A stretch of DNA of 64,000 nucleotides, from the NCBI GenBank assembly GCA_020524245.1, contig JAIVLN010000005.1:248001-312000 (forward strand), given 5' to 3'. This DNA is from Rossellomorea aquimaris. GTDB lineage: Bacteria; Bacillota; Bacilli; Bacillales; Fictibacillaceae. This document shows positions 1 through 8,458 of this stretch, piece by piece. The translations under genes were made by a program, and so were the position numbers. Under the pieces are notes generated by a model. The model had not been told where the DNA came from and searched no databases. It worked only from the letters and a program-made list of their open reading frames with translations. The number at the start of each line of letters is the position of its first letter. The stretch's first letter is position 1.

Positions 1-7
1 TTTCCAT
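1..7 (-). CDS. Start of a gene running off the left edge, possibly divIB/ftsQ
   Basis: On the minus strand an ATG at 7-5 is preceded by a G-rich ribosome binding site (GGGGGAG, about six bases upstream), so a gene appears to begin here and continue outside the window. Only ATG GAA is visible. In B. subtilis the gene after murB is divIB (ftsQ), which makes that the natural guess, but two codons cannot confirm it. A terminator-like hairpin separates it from murB. Confidence 0.3.
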
Positions 8-44
8 AAGGTCTCCCCCAATAATCGAGGACTTTGAAAGAGTG

Positions 45-80
45 AAAAAGGGTCTGACCTGCACGATCGAGTCAGACACC
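45..80 (-). terminator. Terminator-like hairpin after murB
   Basis: GTCTGAC (52-58) pairs with GTCAGAC (71-77), with extra G-C pairs at the base. On the minus strand the stem is followed by CTTTTTC. It lies between murB and the gene starting at the left edge. The arms also resemble the GTGTC-GACAC inverted repeat between murE and spoVD, so it may have a repeat origin. Confidence 0.55.
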
Positions 81-184
81 TTCATACGTACATGTCCACT
101 ATGATTAAAATACATCTATTCAGATGTATTATAGCATAATGAAATGGAACTTTAATCCAACTTTATGCATCATTCTTCCATTTT

Positions 185-1096
185 TTAAGAATTTTCTCTT
201 CCAATCATCTCAACTTCTGTTTCCATATCAATATTGTGTTTTTCTTTTATCGTCTTTTTGACCAATTCAATCAAGTCGAGTACATCTTTTGCTTTGGCAT
301 CTCCGGTATTCACGATGAAGTTGGCATGCATATCCGAAATTTGCGCACCACCTATCGTATGACCCTTCAACCCGGAACTTTCGATCAACTGACCTGCATA
401 ATTCGGTAACGGGTTACGGAATACACTTCCGCAACATGGATGGTTCCAAGGCTGTGTTTCTTTACGATAGTCTTTGTTCTTCTGCATGACTTCTGTGATG
501 GATTCCCGGTCTCCTTGCTCCAACTGAAGAATGGCTTCAAGACAGATGCCCGGTTTTTTTTGAAGGATGGAGGTCCGATAGGAGAATTCCATTTCTTCGC
601 AAGTAAGCCATTCCATTGATCCATCTTCAAAAAGGATATGTGCTTTCTTCAAAATTTGAGACATATCCGAACCATGTGCTCCTGCGTTCATGTATACGGC
701 TCCACCTACTGAACCTGGTATGCCGCTTGCGAATTCGAGTCCAGCCATACCTTTACGGCTCATGATGGTAGATAGCTTGACAAGTGAATAGCCTCCGCCT
801 ACTGTAATTTCTTCGCCGTTTTCTTCAAGATGGTCCATCCCTTTGCTCAATTTAATGACGACACCTTCAATACCCTCATCCATTACAAGTAAATTCGAGC
901 CACGACCAATTGCCGTCCAGGGCAGACCACTCTCTTTTACGATTTGGACCGTTTTTTTCAAGTCCTCGATTGAATTCGGTTCCACCAATATGTCGGCTGG
1001 TCCCCCGATTTTCATCGTTGTATGTTTAGCGAGCGGTTCGTCCTGAGAGACTTTCCCGACTTTCGCATCCTCTAATTTTTTCATCAAATCATTCAT
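185..1096 (-). CDS. murB: UDP-N-acetylenolpyruvoylglucosamine reductase MurB
   Basis: MurB is the FAD enzyme that reduces UDP-GlcNAc-enolpyruvate to UDP-MurNAc with NADPH, the second committed step of cytoplasmic peptidoglycan precursor synthesis. The FAD-binding motif GRGSNLLV is near residue 65, NAGAHGSDM follows, and GSVFRNP contains the catalytic Ser. The 303-residue product starts at the ATG preceded by AAAGGTGG; an upstream in-frame extension of 30 codons has no ribosome binding site and lies on top of the promoter at 1124-1151. It sits at the end of the mra/mur cluster but, unlike in B. subtilis, murG is not directly upstream and a terminator separates it from spoVE. Confidence 0.95.
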   Translation of the reverse strand: MNDLMKKLEDAKVGKVSQDEPLAKHTTMKIGGPADILVEPNSIEDLKKTVQIVKESGLPWTAIGRGSNLLVMDEGIEGVVIKLSKGMDHLEENGEEITVGGGYSLVKLSTIMSRKGMAGLEFASGIPGSVGGAVYMNAGAHGSDMSQILKKAHILFEDGSMEWLTCEEMEFSYRTSILQKKPGICLEAILQLEQGDRESITEVMQKNKDYRKETQPWNHPCCGSVFRNPLPNYAGQLIESSGLKGHTIGGAQISDMHANFIVNTGDAKAKDVLDLIELVKKTIKEKHNIDMETEVEMIGRENS

Positions 1097-1123
1097 TTCA
1101 CAGACACCACCTTTTACATCTCT

Positions 1124-1151
1124 ATAATATGATATGCACCTTACATGTCCA
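1124..1151 (-). promoter_or_regulatory. Sigma-A type promoter for murB
   Basis: On the minus strand TGGACA (1151-1146) is followed after 16 bases by TATTAT (1129-1124). The predicted transcript start is about 20 bases before the murB ATG at 1096. Together with the terminator at 1217-1243 it suggests that murB is transcribed separately from the mur operon. Confidence 0.55.
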
Positions 1152-1216
1152 TAGCTAAACATGGCATTTTTAGTAAAATGGATCATTTAGCGCACCCGAC
1201 CATATTATTCATAAGC

Positions 1217-1243
1217 AAAAAAAGAAACTTGGCAGAAGCCAAG
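1217..1243 (-). terminator. Terminator after spoVE
   Basis: CTTGGC (1228-1233) pairs with GCCAAG (1238-1243) around a 4-base loop. On the minus strand the stem is followed by TTTCTTTTTTTG. It would end the mra-mur-spoVE transcript before murB. Confidence 0.75.
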
Positions 1244-1304
1244 CTGTTTGGAGAACATATTCTACCACTCTAAGTCTAATCCAATCCACAAGTAATGTCT
1301 ACAC

Positions 1305-2405
1305 TCAATACCTAGCATAACGGCTGATATTCAACAGCACTCCTAGTGCCATGAGCATAAGGGTGAGTGAAGACCCTCCGTAACTCAGAAATGGAAGTGT
1401 AATACCCGTTACAGGCATGAGTCCGGTAACAACTCCGATGTTAATCATGACTTGTATGGCAATCATTCCGATAATACCAATGGATAAAAGGCTACCGAAA
1501 AGATCCGGTGCTCCGAGTGCGATGCGAATACCTCTCCAGAGGAGCAATCCGAACAACAGCAAGACGAGTGAGCCTCCGATAAAGCCGAGCTCTTCAGAAA
1601 GAATGGCAAATATGAAGTCCGTTTGTGGTTCAGGCAAATAACCGTATTTCTGACGGCTTTGTCCGAGACCAAGGCCTAATAAGCCACCAGGTCCGATTGC
1701 ATATAAAGATTGGATGATCTGAAATCCACTACCGAGCGGGTCACTCCATGGATCGAGGAAAGATGTGATCCGTTTGATTCGATAAGGTGCGGATATGATC
1801 AGACCGACGAATCCGATCAAACCGATGAATCCTAGCCCGACGAAGTGACTGACACGAGCACCTGCAACATAAATCATAACCACACACGTTCCGACGAGAA
1901 CCGCTCCTGTACCTAAATCAGGTTGGAGCATAATCATCCCGAACGCGAGCATGACAACACCAAGCGATGGCACCAATCCTTTTTTGAAGGAAGTGATCTT
2001 CTTCTGATTGGATGCTAGATAACGAGCTAGAAAGGCAATCATGGCCAACTTGGTGAATTCAGAAGGTTGGATCGAGAATGCTCCAACACCGATCCAGCTT
2101 CTTGCACCACCCCGGACCATACCGATTCCAGGAATCAAAACAGCGATGAGTAGAACGAAACAGGCTAACAACAATACCTTGGACCAGTTCGACCAGTTCC
2201 AATAATCAACCTGCATGATCAAAAACATCGCAAAGATTCCGAGACCGGCAAATAGTAATTGTCGCTTGGCAAAGAAAAAAGAATCTTCAAATTTGATCTC
2301 CGCCCATTGGGCGCTTGCACTATAAACGGTGATGATACCGATGGCAAGCAATGTCATTGTCACGATCACTAATACGAAATCTGGTGTTTTCTTAGCCTTA
2401 GGCAA
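1305..2405 (-). CDS. spoVE: SEDS-family lipid II polymerase, SpoVE-like (FtsW/RodA family)
   Basis: This 366-residue protein has about ten membrane segments and the SEDS hallmarks: VYSAS in the first helix, IQPSEFTKLA, the conserved QPDLGT loop, PEPQTDFIFAI and PFLSYGGSS near the end. SEDS proteins polymerise lipid II with a partner class B PBP. Its place between murD and murB is that of spoVE in B. subtilis, where the product makes spore cortex peptidoglycan with SpoVD, also encoded in this cluster. A second SEDS gene at 48730 has the ftsW neighbourhood, which supports the SpoVE name here. The start is TTG, eight bases after GAGGTG. Confidence 0.85.
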   Translation of the reverse strand: MPKAKKTPDFVLVIVTMTLLAIGIITVYSASAQWAEIKFEDSFFFAKRQLLFAGLGIFAMFLIMQVDYWNWSNWSKVLLLACFVLLIAVLIPGIGMVRGGARSWIGVGAFSIQPSEFTKLAMIAFLARYLASNQKKITSFKKGLVPSLGVVMLAFGMIMLQPDLGTGAVLVGTCVVMIYVAGARVSHFVGLGFIGLIGFVGLIISAPYRIKRITSFLDPWSDPLGSGFQIIQSLYAIGPGGLLGLGLGQSRQKYGYLPEPQTDFIFAILSEELGFIGGSLVLLLFGLLLWRGIRIALGAPDLFGSLLSIGIIGMIAIQVMINIGVVTGLMPVTGITLPFLSYGGSSLTLMLMALGVLLNISRYARY

Positions 2406-2442
2406 TCAAGACACCTCGAATCTAAAGGTTTACACGTCCCTA

Positions 2443-3795
2443 TTACCTAAGTTTATGCACAGCTTGGATAAACATGTCCCCTCTTTGCTCGAAGGAAGGG
2501 TATTGATCCCAACTTGCACATGCCGGTGATAACAATACGACATCCCCAGATTCAGCGTAATGGTTTGCAACAGGAACGGCTTTTTCAACATTATCAACAT
2601 GTTCAATCGCCTTTATTCCTGCCTCTTCGGCTACTCTGATCAATTTGGGTGCTGTTTCACCAAAAGTAATCAATGCTTTGACATTATCTAAATACGGCGT
2701 TAACTCATCGAATTCGTTTCCTCGATCCAAACCACCTGCGAGGAGTACCATTGGCTCACTAAAGGCTGCAATGGCTTTTTGTGTCGCTAAAATGTTGGTC
2801 GCTTTGGAATCATTATAAAAGCGAATACCATTGTGAGAAGCGACGAATTGCAGCCGGTGTTTGACACCACTGAAGGTGCGGAGAACTTTGGTTATATGCT
2901 CATTAGAAGCTCCAGCCAATTTTGCTGCAGCTATGGAAGCCAAAATATTCTCCAGGTTGTGCTCTCCAGGGAGAACGACCTCCTCAACTGGGATGATTGC
3001 TTCATTCTTGAACATGATTTTCCCATCGAGGATATACGCACCATCTTCCATTTTCCTTTTGGTACTGAATGGAACCTTTGTGCTCTTTACATCTTTTACA
3101 AGTTGAACGACTTCTTCATCTTCAGCATTGTAGACACAATAGTCCTCAGCTGTCTGATTCATGAACAGCCGTGCTTTCGCTTCCCCATATTCTTTACGTG
3201 TTCCATGATAATCAAGATGGGCGTCGAACAAATTCAATAGTACACCGATGTTCGGTTTGAAAGAATCAATCCCCATCAATTGAAAGCTGGATAACTCAGC
3301 AACAATGATTTCGTCCGCCGAAGTCTGGTCGGCAACTTCACACAGAACCGTTCCTATGTTTCCAGCAACGCGAGGGGTCTTTTTCCCACCTTCAAGCATT
3401 TGCCCAACAAGTGTCGTCGTTGTCGTCTTCCCATTGGAACCTGTAATTCCAATCAGTTCTGCATTGGTCAGATACGAGGTTAATTCCACTTCTGTGTAGA
3501 TTGGTATGTTCCTTTCAAGTGCAGAATGAATCAACGGGTTTTTATACGGGATCCCAGGATTTTTTACGATAAAATCGATATGCTCGTCCAACAGACTGAT
3601 AGGGTGACCTCCGCAGTGCACCTCGATCCCGAGTCCTTGAAGATCCTTCGCTTCCGGGTTGTTTTCCAGTGCCTTTTGATCATTGACGATTACCCGCGCC
3701 CCGTGACTATGCAAAACTTTAGCCGCTGCTGATCCACTTTTGGCAAGGCCAACCACCAACACTCTTTTGTTTTCCAATTCATGTTTCCGGTTCAA
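2443..3795 (-). CDS. murD: UDP-N-acetylmuramoyl-L-alanine--D-glutamate ligase MurD
   Basis: MurD adds D-Glu to UDP-MurNAc-L-Ala in the cytoplasm using ATP. The 450-residue protein has an N-terminal Rossmann-like domain (GLAKSGSAAA), the Mur ligase P-loop GITGSNGKTTTTTL near residue 115, the central NVFDAHLDYH-like motif (here NLFDAHLDYH), and the C-terminal FYNDSKATN and LLAGGLDRGN motifs. The start is TTG after GAGGTG and begins just after the mraY stop codon, so the two genes are probably translationally coupled. Confidence 0.95.
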   Translation of the reverse strand: MNRKHELENKRVLVVGLAKSGSAAAKVLHSHGARVIVNDQKALENNPEAKDLQGLGIEVHCGGHPISLLDEHIDFIVKNPGIPYKNPLIHSALERNIPIYTEVELTSYLTNAELIGITGSNGKTTTTTLVGQMLEGGKKTPRVAGNIGTVLCEVADQTSADEIIVAELSSFQLMGIDSFKPNIGVLLNLFDAHLDYHGTRKEYGEAKARLFMNQTAEDYCVYNAEDEEVVQLVKDVKSTKVPFSTKRKMEDGAYILDGKIMFKNEAIIPVEEVVLPGEHNLENILASIAAAKLAGASNEHITKVLRTFSGVKHRLQFVASHNGIRFYNDSKATNILATQKAIAAFSEPMVLLAGGLDRGNEFDELTPYLDNVKALITFGETAPKLIRVAEEAGIKAIEHVDNVEKAVPVANHYAESGDVVLLSPACASWDQYPSFEQRGDMFIQAVHKLR

Positions 3796-3796
3796 T

Positions 3797-4768
3797 TTAG
3801 ATCAACACCTCAATATAGATTCCGAGACTTGCGAGCAATAGTCCTACTGCCCAGAAAGTGACGACGATCCGCCATTCACTCCACCCGCTCAATTCGTAAT
3901 GATGGTGAAGTGGACTCATCTTGAACACCCGTTTCCCGGTCGTTTTGAAGGATACGACTTGAATCATCACAGATAAGGTCTCCATGACAAAGACTCCGCC
4001 AATCAGGACAAGTAATAATTCGGTTTTTGTTAAAATCGCAACCGCGGCAATTGCGCCTCCAAGCGCCAATGACCCCGTATCTCCCATGAACACTTTTGCA
4101 GGATGTGCGTTGAAAACGAGGAACCCTAACAAGGATCCCACGACAGCAAGGCAGAATAAAGCAACATCCAAGTCAAGCTTGCTTGATGCGATGACCGCGA
4201 AAGCGCCAAATGCAATTGCAGCAGTGCCGGCGAGCAATCCATCCAAGCCGTCTGTCAGGTTAACGGCATTCGAAGCACCAACAAGCATAACGATAATCAA
4301 TACGAAATAAAACCATCCAAGTTCAATCGACCAGTCCGTTCCAGGAACAGCTAACGCAGTCGAAATACCTGCTTGCCTCATACCGAAATAAAAGATGATG
4401 GCAATGACAAGTTGCCCAAGCAGCTTCTGTTTTGAAGTAAGACCAAGGTTCCGCTTCATGACGACTTTTATGAAATCATCAATGAACCCGATCACTCCGT
4501 ATCCGAAAGTCACGAATAATAAAATCATCGTTTCCGTTGTAAACAATCCGAAATACAGCGCGATGAGCAGAGTGGAAACCAATAATGAAACGATGATGAC
4601 GATACCACCCATCGTCGGTGTTCCTGATTTCTTTTGATGTGATTTGGGCCCTTCTTCACGTATGCTTTGGCCGAATTTTAAACGTTTCAAAAATGGAATG
4701 AATATCGGCGAAAGGACGACAGCTACAATAAATGAAGCTAGAAGGGTAACGATTAATGCTGTATCCAT
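3797..4768 (-). CDS. mraY: Phospho-N-acetylmuramoyl-pentapeptide transferase MraY
   Basis: MraY transfers phospho-MurNAc-pentapeptide to undecaprenyl phosphate and makes lipid I at the membrane. The 323-residue protein has about ten membrane helices. The catalytic aspartates are in FIDDFIKV and [22 protein letters not shown] and the histidine cluster [13 protein letters not shown] close the active site. It sits between murE and murD as in most Firmicutes. Confidence 0.95.
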   Translation of the reverse strand: MDTALIVTLLASFIVAVVLSPIFIPFLKRLKFGQSIREEGPKSHQKKSGTPTMGGIVIIVSLLVSTLLIALYFGLFTTETMILLFVTFGYGVIGFIDDFIKVVMKRNLGLTSKQKLLGQLVIAIIFYFGMRQAGISTALAVPGTDWSIELGWFYFVLIIVMLVGASNAVNLTDGLDGLLAGTAAIAFGAFAVIASSKLDLDVALFCLAVVGSLLGFLVFNAHPAKVFMGDTGSLALGGAIAAVAILTKTELLLVLIGGVFVMETLSVMIQVVSFKTTGKRVFKMSPLHHHYELSGWSEWRIVVTFWAVGLLLASLGIYIEVLI

Positions 4769-4826
4769 TTGAACTAACCCCTCCCAGTAAATTATGAGTT
4801 ACAACATATTTGATCAATTTGCAAGA

Positions 4827-6308
4827 TTATACGTCAGATCGTTGCTTGATGGCTTGTCGCGCCACTTCGCGGTCATCAAAATCAATCGTCTGATCACCTA
4901 TGATTTGATACGTTTCATGACCTTTTCCAGCTATCAGGATGACATCACCTTTTTTAGCAATGTTCACAGCCGTTTCAATCGCTGCTCTCCGATCTATGAT
5001 CGAGGTGTAGGAGCCTTTAGCAATGCCAGCTTCCATATCCTCTAAAATTTGCTCTGGTGGTTCTGTTCTGGGATTATCGGACGTAAAAATCGCATGGTCT
5101 GAATGTTTGACGGCTATTTGTGCCATCAATGGTCTTTTCGTCCGATCACGGTTTCCACCACAACCGACGATGACATGGACATCCCCTTCAGCAAACTCCT
5201 GGATCGTCGTCAGGACATTCTCCAGGCTATCTGGTGTATGAGCGTAATCGACAATCACCGGAAATGGTTGTCCTTCGTCAATCACTTCAAAACGTCCCGG
5301 TACACCCTCCAATTGTTCGACAGAAGAGATCATTTTTTGCTCATCAAGTCCTGCTGCAATCCCAGCTGTCACCGCTGCCAGTACATTATAAACACTGAAC
5401 TTGCCGACGAGCTTCATTGTGACTTCGTATTCACCTTTTAAGGTTCTGATTTTGAATTGGGTACCTTTCCCGGAAATGCGGATGTCTTTCGCAATGACAT
5501 CACATTCATTTTCGATGCCATAGGTCATAATTTGAGCCGATGTCATTCTTTTCAGCTGTTTTGAAGCATCATCATCTGCGTTCAGGATTGCAATTTTTTG
5601 CTTCTTTCTATCATATGTATTACCTAGCTGAGAAAACAGAAGACCTTTCGCCTGCAAATATTTCTCCATCGTTTCATGATAGTCCAGGTGATCCTGAGAA
5701 AGGTTTGTGAATACTGCGATATCATAATCACACCCTCGGACACGCCCCATTTCCAGTGCATGAGAGGAAACTTCCATGAAAGCACTATCGACTTTTTCAT
5801 CAATCATTTTAGAAAAAGCTTTTTGAAGGAATGGTGCTTCTGGCGTCGTATTGGCGACGGGATATTTCTGGTTGTTGATCCGCATTTCAATCGTACCGAT
5901 GACACCCGTCCGTTTGTTCTGGTCCTGGAATAGGTGATCCATGATATGAGTGACTGTAGTCTTGCCGTTCGTTCCAGTCACACCGATCAATTGAAGATCG
6001 TGTGTCGGTTGATCATAGAAAAAATCTGACAGGACGGCCATCGCATGCCGGCTATCCTTCACCAGAATGACAGGGATGGTCGTTTCGACCATTCGTTCAG
6101 CAACAATCGCTGATGCGCCTTTCTCGACGACATCTTCGACATATTCATGCCCATCAAACTTTTCACCCTTGATACAGATGTACAAATTCCCTTCTTCCAC
6201 TTTTCGAGAATCCATCTCGATACTGGTGATGGAAGGGTCATCTTCATTGAACAATTGATAGACCATCAAATGGTCCAATAGTGATTTCAAATTCTTCATA
6301 GTATTCAT
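4827..6308 (-). CDS. murE: UDP-N-acetylmuramoyl-tripeptide synthetase MurE, meso-diaminopimelate type
   Basis: MurE adds the third residue of the stem peptide. The Mur ligase P-loop GVTGTNGKTTVTH lies near residue 110, and the substrate motif DNPRTEPP marks the enzyme as specific for meso-diaminopimelate rather than L-lysine, so the wall has A1gamma-type DAP peptidoglycan. HTPDSLENVL and GCGGNRDRTKRP are also present. The chosen ATG at 6308 follows AAAAGGA with about five bases of spacing and gives 493 residues; a longer frame to 6365 has no ribosome binding site and runs into an inverted repeat. Confidence 0.95.
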   Translation of the reverse strand: MNTMKNLKSLLDHLMVYQLFNEDDPSITSIEMDSRKVEEGNLYICIKGEKFDGHEYVEDVVEKGASAIVAERMVETTIPVILVKDSRHAMAVLSDFFYDQPTHDLQLIGVTGTNGKTTVTHIMDHLFQDQNKRTGVIGTIEMRINNQKYPVANTTPEAPFLQKAFSKMIDEKVDSAFMEVSSHALEMGRVRGCDYDIAVFTNLSQDHLDYHETMEKYLQAKGLLFSQLGNTYDRKKQKIAILNADDDASKQLKRMTSAQIMTYGIENECDVIAKDIRISGKGTQFKIRTLKGEYEVTMKLVGKFSVYNVLAAVTAGIAAGLDEQKMISSVEQLEGVPGRFEVIDEGQPFPVIVDYAHTPDSLENVLTTIQEFAEGDVHVIVGCGGNRDRTKRPLMAQIAVKHSDHAIFTSDNPRTEPPEQILEDMEAGIAKGSYTSIIDRRAAIETAVNIAKKGDVILIAGKGHETYQIIGDQTIDFDDREVARQAIKQRSDV

Positions 6309-6353
6309 ATCCATCCTTTTATTCAACCTGATTCCATTTAACATGCAAAAGAA

Positions 6354-6429
6354 AGTGTCGGACATCCTATCAACATTCTTGGTCTGGAACCATCCAGATG
6401 AAGTTGAAAAGAAAGAATGTCAGACACTG
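6354..6429. repeat. Inverted repeat between spoVD and murE
   Basis: AGTGTCGGACAT (6354-6365) is matched by ATGTCAGACACT (6418-6429), eleven of twelve bases complementary, 52 bases apart. Inside is a second small hairpin, TCTGG/CCAGA. There is no T-run, so it is not an obvious terminator. The arms share the GTCTGAC/GTCAGAC core with the hairpin at 51-80. It may be a remnant of a small dispersed repeat. Confidence 0.5.
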
Positions 6430-6459
6430 TTCCATTTAATGAATGCTATAGCTTACATT

Positions 6460-8391
6460 TTAATCTTCTGAAGCGGATTTGTCACCCATATATAGCTGTA
6501 TTGTTGAACCAACCGTCATTTTAATTCCAGGTTCCGGTGCCTGATCGATAACTGTATCACCTTCACCGACCGTTACAATTTTCAACTCGTAAAAGGCCTT
6601 ATGGATATCTTGCCTTGATTTTCCTTTTAAATCCGGAATTTCGATTAAAGGTTGATCCAGCCATGTTAATTCTTTCTCGATCTGATTCTTTCGTTTCGGC
6701 ACTTTCATAGCTGACAAACTGTCTTCGATAATATTACCGACGATCGGAGCGGCTACGATCCCCCCGAATTGAAGTGTTCCTTTCGGATTATCAACCGCAA
6801 TATAGACGACAATTTGCGGATCATCCGCAGGTGCGAAGCCGATGAAGGACACGATATGATTGTCTTTCAAGTATTGTCCGTTCACAGCCTTCTGCGCAGT
6901 ACCCGTCTTTCCTCCGACCCGGTAGCCATCGACGAATGCGCCTTTACCCGTTCCTTGAGCGACTACACTTTCCAAAGCTTCACGGACTTGTTTAGAGGTT
7001 TCTTCAGAAATGACTCTCCGTTTCATCTGTGGAGTTGTTTGTTCCACTGTCTTCCCCGTTTCCGGATCGAGCCACTCTTTAGCAACGTAAGGTGTGTAAA
7101 GGTATCCTCCATTTACAGCTGCTGCAACGGCAGACACCTGCTGGATCGGTGTCACCGAAACCCCTTGGCCAAAAGCAGTCGTAGCCAGTTCCAACGGACC
7201 TACATTATCCAAATTAAAGAGGATCCCTGTACTTTCCCCTTGAAGATCAATCCCTGTCTTTGTTCCGAAACCGAAGTCTTTAATGTAAGAAAACAATTTT
7301 TCTTTCCCTAACCGTTGACCCAAAACGACAAACCCTGGGTTACATGAGTTTTGAACGACTTCAAGATACGTTTCACTTCCATGACCGCCTTTTTTCCAGC
7401 ATCGCAGCTTTCGGCCGGCCACCTCGATCGAACCTGGGTCATGGATACGATCATTTTGCAGATCTACTTTCCCTTCCTCTAATGCTGCAGCCAGTGTGAT
7501 GATTTTGAAGGTAGATCCTGGCTCATACGTACTCCAAACCGGCTTATTGCGGTTATAGATCTCTTGAGGGACCTCCCGGAAGTTTTCAGGGTTGTAGTCC
7601 GGCCTGCTCGCCATACCGAGGATTTCACCTGTGTTCGGATCCATTGCAATTGCGACAACCCCATCCGGATTATACGTCGCTTCCGCAATATCCAACTCCC
7701 TTTCGATGATGGACTGGACGTTCGAATCGATTGTCAGTTTCAAATCCATTCCATCGGTGGGAGGCTTATATTCATCCGATAGAGATGGCATTCGGTTTCC
7801 GCGTACATCTGTATAAAAAGAAACGTACCCTTTATCACCTTTCAAATAATCATCATATTGTAGTTCCAGCCCTGTCAGTCCTTGATTGTCGATTCCGACA
7901 AACCCGAGAACATGAGAGAGATAGCTTCCATTTGGATAATGCCGTTTACTGTCTTCCCCGATAAACACACCAGGTAAATCGAATGCTCTAATCTCATTCG
8001 CTTTTTCATTGCTGATTTTCTTACCACCTTTGATTTTTACGATGGATGCTCTCTTCGTAATCGTTTTATAAACATCCGTTTCACTCAGGTTGAGAGAAGC
8101 CGCTAATTTTCTTGCGGTTTCCGAAGGATCCTTCACCTGTTTCGGTACGACAAATACCGTCGGGGCACTGACATTCATTGCAATCGGAACACCATTCCGA
8201 TCAAGTATCTCACCCCGTTTCGGCTCGAAAGGGACATTACGGCTCCAGGAATCAAGCGCTAAACCTGTCAACCAATCCCCTTTCACAAACTGAACATACG
8301 CTAAACGACCCATGATGATTAATAAAAATAAGAGACCAGCTACAAAAACAAAAATAAGCCGTCTCCGCACAGTCACATTTGAAACGCGCAA
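6460..8391 (-). CDS. spoVD: Sporulation-specific class B penicillin-binding protein SpoVD
   Basis: This 643-residue transpeptidase cross-links cortex peptidoglycan during sporulation in B. subtilis. It has an N-terminal membrane anchor (about residues 12-30), a PBP dimer domain, and a transpeptidase domain with all three motifs: STFK near residue 295, SCN, and KTGTA near residue 485. A single PASTA domain closes the protein. It lies downstream of pbpB and upstream of murE, the normal spoVD position, and spoVE is in the same cluster. The start is TTG, preceded by GAGGAGG eight bases upstream. Confidence 0.92.
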   Translation of the reverse strand: MRVSNVTVRRRLIFVFVAGLLFLLIIMGRLAYVQFVKGDWLTGLALDSWSRNVPFEPKRGEILDRNGVPIAMNVSAPTVFVVPKQVKDPSETARKLAASLNLSETDVYKTITKRASIVKIKGGKKISNEKANEIRAFDLPGVFIGEDSKRHYPNGSYLSHVLGFVGIDNQGLTGLELQYDDYLKGDKGYVSFYTDVRGNRMPSLSDEYKPPTDGMDLKLTIDSNVQSIIERELDIAEATYNPDGVVAIAMDPNTGEILGMASRPDYNPENFREVPQEIYNRNKPVWSTYEPGSTFKIITLAAALEEGKVDLQNDRIHDPGSIEVAGRKLRCWKKGGHGSETYLEVVQNSCNPGFVVLGQRLGKEKLFSYIKDFGFGTKTGIDLQGESTGILFNLDNVGPLELATTAFGQGVSVTPIQQVSAVAAAVNGGYLYTPYVAKEWLDPETGKTVEQTTPQMKRRVISEETSKQVREALESVVAQGTGKGAFVDGYRVGGKTGTAQKAVNGQYLKDNHIVSFIGFAPADDPQIVVYIAVDNPKGTLQFGGIVAAPIVGNIIEDSLSAMKVPKRKNQIEKELTWLDQPLIEIPDLKGKSRQDIHKAFYELKIVTVGEGDTVIDQAPEPGIKMTVGSTIQLYMGDKSASED

Positions 8392-8458
8392 TAGTCCAAC
8401 CTCCTCGGCAGATAAGCTCGTTCCAATTATATGCTTGTACAGAAACGACTAGAACTTG

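Noticed and set aside
2833-3240. A 135-codon plus-strand frame opposite murD
   Set aside because: It runs antisense to conserved MurD sequence and shows no recognisable domain.
6769-7311. A 180-codon plus-strand frame opposite spoVD
   Set aside because: It is complementary to the conserved transpeptidase coding sequence and has no family signature.
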